Assembly (NCBI GenBank): GCA_002448975.1
Contig: DKBO01000186.1
Coordinates: 375 to 5,626 of the forward strand
DNA length: 5,252 nt
Direction of reading: 5' to 3'
Source of the DNA: Nitrospiraceae bacterium UBA6898
Lineage (GTDB): Bacteria; Nitrospirota; Thermodesulfovibrionia; Thermodesulfovibrionales; UBA6898
In this document: positions 1 through 4,511 of the stretch, piece by piece
Numbering within the stretch: the stretch's first letter is position 1
Layout of the letters: each line of letters begins with the position of its first letter
Program-made: the position numbers and the translations under genes
The notes under the pieces: generated by a model
Database searches by the model: none
What the model was told of the DNA's origin: nothing
What the model saw: the letters and a program-made list of their open reading frames with translations, nothing else

Positions 1-528
1 ACGGGTCTGGTCTGGACCGATATCGGCGGCGAGATCATCTTCATTGAATCGGCAAACATGGCGGGGAAACAGGAGCTCATCCTGACCGGCTCCCTCGGGG
101 ACATCATGAAGGAGTCCGCACAGACTGCACTGTCATACTTACGGAGCAATGCAAGTCTGTACGGTATACCGGAGCACTTTTTCGAAGACCATGACATCCA
201 CGTCCATGTCCCGGCAGGTGCAATACCGAAGGACGGTCCTTCGGCGGGCAGCACGATCGCTCTGTCGCTTCTTTCCCTTTTGACCGGAAGGTCTGCCCGC
301 CGGGAGGTCGCCATAAGCGGCGAGATAACCCTCAGCGGAAGGATACTGCCGGTAGGAGGGATAAGGGAAAAGGTTCTTGCAGCAGGCAGGGCAGGGGTAA
401 GGCATGTGATCCTACCGCTCAGGAACAGGGTAGACATCGAGAAGCTGCCGACCGATATTCTCAAGGACCTTCAGATAAGCTATGTTGAGCGGATTGAGGA
501 AGCGGTCGGGCTTGTGTTGCGGAGCTGA
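1..528 (+). CDS. lon: Lon (LonA) ATP-dependent protease, C-terminal part
   Basis: This is the 3' end of a lon gene; the reading frame is open from base 1, so the 5' part lies outside the window and the ATG at 58 is internal. The 175 visible residues are the LonA proteolytic domain. They open with GLVWTDIGGEI, the usual entry to this domain, followed by GSLGDIMKESAQ. The catalytic serine is in KDGPSAGS (visible residue 81, codon 241-243) and the catalytic lysine in GGIREKVLAAG (visible residue 124, codon 370-372). The 43-residue spacing equals that of E. coli Ser679/Lys722. Lon is a cytoplasmic hexameric AAA+ protease that degrades misfolded and regulatory proteins. The catalytic residues are intact, so the visible part looks functional. 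The last codons form one arm of the hairpin at 521-557. The next gene is convergent, 36 nt away, so lon is not co-transcribed with it. Confidence 0.97.
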   Translation, partial: TGLVWTDIGGEIIFIESANMAGKQELILTGSLGDIMKESAQTALSYLRSNASLYGIPEHFFEDHDIHVHVPAGAIPKDGPSAGSTIALSLLSLLTGRSARREVAISGEITLSGRILPVGGIREKVLAAGRAGVRHVILPLRNRVDIEKLPTDILKDLQISYVERIEEAVGLVLRS

Positions 529-557
529 GACCCGCGCAGCAGACGGGTCTCAGCTCC
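521..557. terminator. 14-bp hairpin between convergent genes, probable bidirectional terminator
   Basis: GGAGCTGAGACCCG (521-534) pairs perfectly with CGGGTCTCAGCTCC (544-557) around a 9-nt loop. The left arm contains the last lon codons and its TGA stop (526-528). On the plus strand it is followed by a weak T-rich stretch (tgcagctttatctt) rather than an immediate U-tract. On the minus strand it starts 7 nt after the stop of the 58-aa gene and has no T-tract. The position between two converging transcripts fits termination or 3'-end protection of both. The stem is certain; intrinsic termination is inferred and may need Rho. Confidence 0.7.
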
Positions 558-564
558 TGCAGCT

Positions 565-741
565 TTATCTTCTGGGAGCGGATTGCCGGTTCACCTCCCG
601 CGGTCTCTTCCAGACGGTCGGTCTTTCGGCAGTGGTGCGCTCGGTTTTTCTCATGATGTCTCTGGCAGTCTCATGTTCACCGGACTCCGCGAATGTTATC
701 GCCATCATGATCTTTTCGAATCGCTCACTGATGCCTTTCAT
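565..741 (-). CDS. 58-aa small protein sharing the N-terminal module of the upstream Usp-like protein
   Basis: A short gene reading MKGISERFEKIMMAIT... and ending SAPRR. A strong SD (AAGGAGGA, complement of 746-753) lies 4 nt before the ATG, which supports a real start, and it begins 26 nt after the stop of the universal stress protein gene. Residues 5-31 align without gaps to residues 3-29 of the 159-aa protein at 3693-4172: 17 of 27 are identical, including the core TFAxSGEHExAR. The pattern of small residues, a central Gly and a following Ala resembles a TPR-like helical hairpin (inference). The last 28 residues are rich in Arg and Lys (10 of 28) and show no Usp-like strands. It may be a free-standing copy of a docking or dimerisation module, or the remnant of a degraded paralogue. 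The intact SD, operon spacing and conserved core favour a working gene. I do not recognise a named family. Confidence 0.8.
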   Translation of the reverse strand: MKGISERFEKIMMAITFAESGEHETARDIMRKTERTTAERPTVWKRPREVNRQSAPRR

Positions 742-767
742 GGTATCCTCCTTGGTAGAAAAGTTAA

Positions 768-1634
768 TTATCTTTCGAGTGCCTTGACGACCAGAACAGG
801 ACAGACGGCATAACCGATCACTTTTTCCGTCACACTACCCATGAACAGGCGCCTCACACCGGTTCTCCCGTGACTTCCCATAACAATCATATCCGTCCTC
901 TGTTTGAGCGCCATGTCCGTTATCACCTTATAGGACTCGCCTTCTCTTACAAAACGGTCGGCAGCAACACCGAGTTCGCGCGCTCTGCTGCTCACATCAT
1001 TGACATGCTGCCATGCCTGGCTGACCAGACTCTCTACAGCGTCCGGTGCCTGGGCCTGAAACTCCTCGGTAACATCGACTATGGATACCACCGTAAGGGA
1101 AGCGCTGTATGCCCTGGCCAGTTCGATTGCCTTCCGGGCAGATGATGTACTGTACGGGGAGCCGTCGGTCGGCACGAGCAGCGAGTTCCACACCACCATA
1201 GTGTTTTTCGGTACGACGAGCACGTCGCATGTGCTGTGGCCGATGATGCGCGAAGTTACCGAGCCTATGAGCGAGCGTTCGAGCCGGCTTCTGCCCCGGC
1301 GCCCGGTCACGACGAGATCAAAGAAGTTCGCCTCCGCAGTATCAAGAATGATATCTACAGGACTGCCTTCCTCGATCAGCAACTTAACATAGACATCTTC
1401 TTCCCGTGAGATCGCCTGTATGTCGTCAAGGATCTTCAGGCCTTCATCCTTCAATGCCTTGCTTGCTTTTTCCTTGACGCTGAGTGTCTGGAACTGGTCC
1501 TGGTAGGGGGGGATGACCACAATAGCCGTGATCCAGCTCTTGTCATGACGGACAATCCTGCAGGCCTGACGGAAAGCATTCCTGCTCGACTCTGAACCGT
1601 CTACTGCAACCAGTATCTTCCGGTAACGTTCCAT
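768..1634 (-). CDS. Tandem-domain universal stress protein (UspA family)
   Basis: The 288 residues contain two complete Usp domains, about 4-143 and 148-285. Each starts with the usual beta strand and acidic motif (KILVAVDGSESS; SLLVPTDGSPYS) and ends with a hydrophobic strand (CDVLVVPK; CPVLVVK). Each keeps the ATP-binding signature G-x2-G-x9-G-S: Gly111/Gly114/Gly124-Ser125 and Gly253/Gly256/Gly266-Ser267. Both domains therefore look like the nucleotide-binding type. Proteins of this type are cytoplasmic and often signal energy or stress state to partners, including membrane transporters. The ATG at 1634 follows a GGGGG SD (1641-1645) at 6 nt. The gene lies 32 nt after the 236-aa membrane protein gene and 26 nt before the 58-aa gene, as the fourth main gene of the minus-strand operon. 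The family is certain; a role in controlling the TauE-type permease is inferred from context. Confidence 0.95.
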   Translation of the reverse strand: MERYRKILVAVDGSESSRNAFRQACRIVRHDKSWITAIVVIPPYQDQFQTLSVKEKASKALKDEGLKILDDIQAISREEDVYVKLLIEEGSPVDIILDTAEANFFDLVVTGRRGRSRLERSLIGSVTSRIIGHSTCDVLVVPKNTMVVWNSLLVPTDGSPYSTSSARKAIELARAYSASLTVVSIVDVTEEFQAQAPDAVESLVSQAWQHVNDVSSRARELGVAADRFVREGESYKVITDMALKQRTDMIVMGSHGRTGVRRLFMGSVTEKVIGYAVCPVLVVKALER

Positions 1635-1646
1635 CGTTATCCCCCG

Positions 1647-1667
1647 TTATCGATTCGAAGGAGGCAT
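1647..1667 (-). other. Six-codon mini-ORF between the 236-aa gene and usp
   Basis: The stop of the 236-aa gene forms TAATG with a new ATG, which opens the frame M-P-P-S-N-R-stop. It is preceded by AAGGAGG at good spacing, and its TAA lies 12 nt before the usp ATG. It could be a reinitiation stepping-stone or a chance product of the SD-bearing gene end. Its SD and ATG are buried in the hairpin at 1657-1679. Confidence 0.2.
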
Positions 1668-1679
1668 TATGCCTCCTTC
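1657..1679 (-). repeat. 10-bp perfect inverted repeat spanning a stop codon inside the operon
   Basis: GAAGGAGGCA (1657-1666) and TGCCTCCTTC (1670-1679) are perfect reverse complements around a 3-nt TTA, the complement of the TAA stop of the 236-aa gene. In the mRNA the last codons of that gene pair with the start of the intergenic gap. No T-tract follows, so a simple terminator is unlikely. It could protect the upstream membrane-protein cistrons, act as a partial block before usp, or hide the SD-like AAGGAGG. Confidence 0.6.
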
Positions 1680-2377
1680 TTCACCTTAGCCTTCTTCATG
1701 CTGAGTCCGAGACCGTCAAAGAGGAAGAAGATCGAGTAGCCCCACCACATGGTGTAGGCCACATAGAAGACCAGGAGTCCTGACATCATGCCGGCATGGT
1801 CGGCAACGTTTTCGCCCTCGATCGTGTAGAAGTTGTATGCCGGTTCGATCGCCTTCTTATTGACTTCAGTGACGACCTTTGCCATATCGATCTTCTTCTC
1901 CTTTTTCAGGTTCTTCTCTATCTTGCTCAGTGCCGTCCACCAGGCTTTCATTGCTTTCTTCTCGTCCATACCATATTTGTCGGATACGAATTTACCGTTG
2001 TTCTTGAACATGGCATCAGCGTCGCACAATGTGCTCTTGAGGATGGTACCGAGATCACCGTCGACGAAAAGCGAGCACTCTTTGACATTGGCTGTAGCGC
2101 CTGCAGCAGCGAAGAGCTTTGCCGTGTCCGCTGCATCCTCAGCCTTGTCGAGTTTGATCTCCTGCCTCAGCTGTCTGCCGGCAAGCGCTTCAATGGATTT
2201 GGCAGCCTTGGGGATGAAGTAGGACGATCCCTTGGAGAGCCTGTTAAAGCTGTCATCTGCGAACTGAAGCCCGTTCTTTCCGGAAAATACCGGGGAGAAT
2301 ATGAGCAGGAGCACCCCCAGGAAAGTCGTTGCTGCAAAGGCCCCGACACTGAACATCTTCTTGTTTCGTATCAACAT
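1667..2377 (-). CDS. Two-helix membrane protein with periplasmic domain, partner candidate for the TauE/SafE permease
   Basis: I do not recognise a named family for these 236 residues. The N-terminus is basic (MLIRNKK) and is followed by a hydrophobic segment at about 10-31 (signal anchor). Residues 32-195 are hydrophilic, Lys/Ala-rich and probably helical, with two cysteines (Cys101, Cys118) that could form a periplasmic disulfide. A second membrane helix at about 196-222 is rich in aromatics (FYVAYTMWWGYSIFFLF), and the tail is Lys-rich (KKAKVKKEA), consistent with both ends in the cytoplasm. The ATG is 1 nt after the permease stop, and its SD lies within the last permease codons, so translation is almost surely coupled. 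That arrangement points to an accessory subunit of the permease, perhaps a periplasmic substrate-handling or assembly part. This role is inference. Confidence 0.85.
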   Translation of the reverse strand: MLIRNKKMFSVGAFAATTFLGVLLLIFSPVFSGKNGLQFADDSFNRLSKGSSYFIPKAAKSIEALAGRQLRQEIKLDKAEDAADTAKLFAAAGATANVKECSLFVDGDLGTILKSTLCDADAMFKNNGKFVSDKYGMDEKKAMKAWWTALSKIEKNLKKEKKIDMAKVVTEVNKKAIEPAYNFYTIEGENVADHAGMMSGLLVFYVAYTMWWGYSIFFLFDGLGLSMKKAKVKKEA

Positions 2378-2378
2378 G

Positions 2379-3665
2379 TTATGCCTCCTCCTTTACCAGA
2401 ACCGGTGCAACGCTCTCCTCTTCGCCGCGGAGCGTGCCGATGTTTGTGATGAACTTGCCGATTACCCAGATGGCGAAGAATCCAACCACGACCCAGAAGA
2501 TGATATTGCCGACGGATTCTATCGCCGACACAGCGGGCTTTGAGATATTGATCATTTCAAGCTCGACCATCTTCTTGGGAAGTGTTGCAACCCTGTTGAT
2601 AAAACCTGCAAGGATGGATACTGCATAGAAGCCCCTGATGTGGACGCCCTTGACAACCTTGGTCGTCAGTGCGCCAACCTGAATGCCGATGAGTGACCCC
2701 AGAAGCATGCCCATTGCCAGGGTATAGAAGACATAGCCATAGATCGCGTACTGCGGAATTGCTGCGAGACCGGCAGTGAAGATTATCTGCAGGATGTCCG
2801 TGCCGACGGTCGTCATGGAAGAGATGCCGAAGACATAGACGAACATCGGGAAGGTGATAAAGCCGCCGCCAACGCCCATGATTGCCGCCATGAGTCCCAC
2901 GATCACACCACCCAGCGCAACGACCACTCCCGAGATACGTCTTCCGCCCGGGACAAAATCTTCGTCAAAGCTGATCATGGGAGCCACCTTTAAATTCTGG
3001 ACCCTGACGGCAAGGTCGGTCAGGCCCTTTGAACTGCTGCCATGGGCATCGCCCGCATCTTTGGATTTGCGCGCCCGGAGGAAATCATTCAGTGCATAGA
3101 AGCCGAGGAATCCGAGGAGCACGGCATAGACCAGACTGATGAATGCCTCGCTCAGAAGCGGATCATAATCATACAAAGACTTGTTGATGTAACCGCCGAT
3201 GAATGTGCCGCCCCCGGAACCTACAAGAAACGCGACTGCAAGCTTCACCGAGACATTGCCCAATTTCTTGTGCACGGCTGTTCCCATGATGGCCTTGGCG
3301 AAGATATGGAACAGGTCAGTCCCCACGGCAAGGATGCCTTTGACCCCTGCGGCCATCAGGGCAGGGGTTATGACAAATCCGCCGCCTGCCCCGATACAGC
3401 CGGTTATCAGTCCTGCACATAACCCTATTGCTATGGAGATGAGGAAGATGTTGGTTGAATAGAATGCCGGTGCATAGGCCGTTTTGCTGCCGAGCATATC
3501 ACCCGCTTCAAGAAATGAAACGACACAGATGGGGAGCAGGAGGGCCAGGAGGATCAGAAGCTTTTTCCTGTTCTTCAGGATGCTCATGGATACCTCATAG
3601 TCCCACTGCGCGTGGGCCTGCGAACCCGTTTTGAGAAACTCAAACACTCTTCTTGCTACATTCAT
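2379..3665 (-). CDS. TauE/SafE-family permease, double-repeat, long form
   Basis: This 428-aa integral membrane protein shows the internal two-fold repeat of the TauE/SafE family. Half 1 has GCIGAGGGFVITPAL (89-103) then VGTD (114-117); half 2 has GVGGGFITFP (264-273) then VGTD (287-290). Hydrophobic segments lie at about 37-53, 72-106, 138-158, 173-195, 245-280, 292-305, 315-332, 345-362 and 386-405. A basic linker (about 196-243) separates the halves. Characterised members export sulfite, sulfoacetate or related anions, but substrate cannot be read from sequence. Many family members are about 250-300 aa; the extra length here is a hydrophilic N-terminus (1-35), the linker and an acidic tail ending KEEA. 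The ATG at 3665 has a strong SD (TAAGGAGGA, 3672-3680), which favours it over Met27. It is 27 nt after the Usp-like gene and 1 nt before the 236-aa gene. Confidence 0.92.
   Translation of the reverse strand: MNVARRVFEFLKTGSQAHAQWDYEVSMSILKNRKKLLILLALLLPICVVSFLEAGDMLGSKTAYAPAFYSTNIFLISIAIGLCAGLITGCIGAGGGFVITPALMAAGVKGILAVGTDLFHIFAKAIMGTAVHKKLGNVSVKLAVAFLVGSGGGTFIGGYINKSLYDYDPLLSEAFISLVYAVLLGFLGFYALNDFLRARKSKDAGDAHGSSSKGLTDLAVRVQNLKVAPMISFDEDFVPGGRRISGVVVALGGVIVGLMAAIMGVGGGFITFPMFVYVFGISSMTTVGTDILQIIFTAGLAAIPQYAIYGYVFYTLAMGMLLGSLIGIQVGALTTKVVKGVHIRGFYAVSILAGFINRVATLPKKMVELEMINISKPAVSAIESVGNIIFWVVVGFFAIWVIGKFITNIGTLRGEEESVAPVLVKEEA
2384..2394 (-). promoter_or_regulatory. Ribosome binding site inside the end of the permease gene
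   Basis: The minus strand reads AAAGGAGGAGG within the Lys-Glu-Glu codons that end the permease, 7 nt before the ATG of the 236-aa gene. It fixes that start and means ribosomes finishing the permease are positioned to begin the next gene. Confidence 0.8.
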
Positions 3666-3692
3666 GTTACGTCCTCCTTAAAGAAATAGTTT

Positions 3693-4172
3693 TTATGCAA
3701 CTGAAGGCGTTTCGCCTTTCGATACGACAACCAACGGGCATTTCAACCGTTTCCATGCCTCTGAAAGCGACTTCTCTCCGGCTTTGCATTCGATGTCCAA
3801 CTCAAGCGTTGTCCCGACAACAACAAAGATCACGGCCCGCTGTTTAGCCGTGTAGTCGAGGATTGCCTGCTTCATGCAGCCGTCTTTTTTTGTGATGATG
3901 CTGCTTATCCCCTCGTCTGCTGCCCTTGATACAAATGAGCGGATCTCGTCCATATGCAGTTCTGCCTTTGTGAGATACAGGATGTCGAGTGCGCTTCGCG
4001 TCCGTTTACATATGTTCAGCGCATAGGAAAAGACGCTGGAATCGAATACAATGTCAGAGACTGCAGTAAGGACCCTGTCTTTGCCTTTCAGGATACTCCG
4101 TGCCGATTCATGCTCTCCTGACTGGGCAAAGGTGACTGCTGACATCAGTTCATCAAATCGCTCAGAGTTCAT
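3693..4172 (-). CDS. Diverged Usp-like protein with an N-terminal helical module
   Basis: This 159-aa protein is probably cytosolic. Residues 1-30 form the helical module shared with the 58-aa protein (RFDELMSAVTFAQSGEHESA). From residue 32 the order of strands and helices follows the Usp fold: DRVLTAVSDI, a helix with ALNICKRTRSA, DILYLTK, a helix, SSIITKKDG, a helix, RAVIFVVVG, and a final CPLVVVSK like the CPVLVVK end of the neighbouring Usp. The ATP signature G-x2-G-x9-G-S is absent, and the first strand ends SDI rather than VDGS, so nucleotide binding is doubtful. It may be a regulatory Usp that senses something else or only binds a partner. It is the first main gene of the operon, 27 nt before the permease gene. 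Its ATG overlaps the stop of a 12-codon leader ORF, and its own SD is weak (AAAGG). Assignment to the Usp superfamily is by pattern only. Confidence 0.85.
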   Translation of the reverse strand: MNSERFDELMSAVTFAQSGEHESARSILKGKDRVLTAVSDIVFDSSVFSYALNICKRTRSALDILYLTKAELHMDEIRSFVSRAADEGISSIITKKDGCMKQAILDYTAKQRAVIFVVVGTTLELDIECKAGEKSLSEAWKRLKCPLVVVSKGETPSVA

Positions 4173-4207
4173 CCGGTTACCTTTCTATTCGTCGGGGTCG
4201 AGATCAT
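4169..4207 (-). CDS. 12-codon leader ORF, ATGA-coupled to the Usp-like gene
   Basis: It reads MISTPTNRKVTG followed by TGA, whose bases overlap the ATG of the 159-aa gene in the arrangement ATGA. The SD AAGGAGGG (4213-4220) lies 5 nt before its ATG and is much better than the one in front of the 159-aa gene. Ribosomes could load here and reinitiate at 4172. There is no run of one amino acid codon and no obvious attenuator, so it looks like a loading leader rather than a classic attenuation peptide. It could also be fortuitous. Confidence 0.45.
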   Translation of the reverse strand: MISTPTNRKVTG

Positions 4208-4232
4208 CTTTTCCCTCCTTGTGATTTCAGGT

Positions 4233-4274
4233 TTCAGCGAAATGTGCCGAAGGTGATATTCCACGAAACGTGCC
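4233..4274 (-). repeat. Two 16-bp direct repeats, 26-bp period, upstream of the permease operon
   Basis: TTCAGCGAAATGTGCC (4233-4248) and TTCCACGAAACGTGCC (4259-4274) agree at 13 of 16 positions. The second contains the perfect inverted repeat CACG-AAA-CGTG (4262-4272). They lie 26-67 bp upstream of the leader ATG at 4207, in the expected promoter zone of the minus-strand operon, so a tandem operator is plausible. On the minus strand the second copy reads TTGGCACG, like a sigma-54 -24 box, but the matching -12 GC is missing. Confidence 0.5.
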
Positions 4275-4354
4275 AAGACCCGAAGAAAGGTATAACTGCC
4301 TGAATAGGAAAGGGATTTTCGATGAAGGCGCATCAGGCGTGCCCTGTTACAATG

Positions 4355-4369
4355 GTTGCTTAATGCAAC
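4355..4369. repeat. Inverted repeat GTTGC-N5-GCAAC (site 1)
   Basis: GTTGC and GCAAC flank TTAAT. The core TTGC-N5-GCAA has the same half-sites and spacer length as the repeat at 4443-4459; their centres are 89 bp apart. It lies about 53 bp before the ATG of the 29-codon ORF, where an activator or repressor of the kinase promoter could bind. Confidence 0.55.
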
Positions 4370-4421
4370 ATGGCCATGGAGAATCTTAGAATTATTCTGT
4401 AATTATAAGGAGATATTGAAT

Positions 4422-4511
4422 ATGTTGCAGCAACGAAGAAGGTATTGCATTATGCAATATAACAATGATACAATCTGCCATGTTCCGAGGGGGAACAAGT
4501 ATTCAGAATAA
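4422..4511 (+). CDS. 29-codon ORF with strong SD overlapping the kinase start
   Basis: It reads MLQQRRRYCIMQYNN... and ends GNKYSE. AAGGAG (4407-4412) lies 9 nt before its ATG, the only good SD in front of the kinase. The frame is out of phase with the kinase and overlaps its possible starts at 4465 and 4480, closing at 4509-4511. It could be a leader peptide whose translation opens the kinase start. Alternatively it is the true kinase N-terminus, separated by a one-base difference in the five-G run at 4489-4493: with one G fewer, the two frames would join. The sequence alone does not decide. Confidence 0.4.
   Translation: MLQQRRRYCIMQYNNDTICHVPRGNKYSE
4424..4434. repeat. Short palindrome GTTGC-A-GCAAC
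   Basis: Five-base arms identical to those of site 1 (4355-4369), with a single central base. It begins at the G of the 29-codon ORF's ATG, and its centre is 22 bp from that of the 4443-4459 palindrome, about two helical turns. The one-base centre makes an RNA hairpin unlikely, so if functional it acts as DNA. Confidence 0.4.
4443..4459. repeat. Perfect 17-bp palindrome TATTGCAT-T-ATGCAATA (site 2)
   Basis: Eight-base arms surround one central base. The core TTGC-N5-GCAA (4445-4457) matches site 1 in half-sites and spacing. It lies inside the 29-codon ORF, just before the possible kinase starts. It may be a downstream operator paired with site 1, or an mRNA hairpin (7-bp stem, TTA loop) next to the kinase start. 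Confidence 0.6.

Larger units (their letters stand above)
4208..4421. promoter_or_regulatory. Divergent intergenic region between the permease operon and the kinase
   Basis: These 214 bases separate the two leader ORFs and must carry the promoters for both directions. It holds the 16-bp direct repeats at 4233-4274 near the minus-strand start and the inverted repeat at 4355-4369 nearer the kinase. It also has a CATGGCCATG palindrome (4369-4378) and an AT-rich stretch at about 4385-4408 that could hold a plus-strand -10 (TAATTATAAG). I could not find a convincing sigma-70 -35/-10 pair on either strand. No RNA gene is evident. Confidence 0.5.

Noticed and set aside
58..60. Start codon for a short Lon-like protein at 58
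   Set aside because: The frame is open upstream and encodes conserved Lon residues (GLVWTDIGGEI), so this Met is internal.
139..405. 88-codon minus-strand frame within lon
   Set aside because: Overlaps the Lon catalytic domain, is rich in Cys/Pro/Arg without pattern, and has no supporting context.
482..813. Two plus-strand frames (482-787, 583-813) downstream of lon
   Set aside because: They cross the hairpin and oppose the 58-aa gene, whose SD and homology to the 159-aa protein make the minus strand the coding strand.
1796..2449. 217-codon plus-strand open frame antisense to the 236-aa gene
   Set aside because: It covers a gene with clear membrane segments, SD and operon spacing; its translation has no recognisable fold and no SD-led start.
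3042..3422. 126-codon plus-strand frame inside the permease gene
   Set aside because: Lies opposite conserved TauE/SafE motifs of half 1 and has no independent support.
4259..4280. Sigma-54 promoter on the minus strand (TTGGCACG)
   Set aside because: The -24 box is good but the position of the essential -12 GC reads GG, so it is not called as a promoter.
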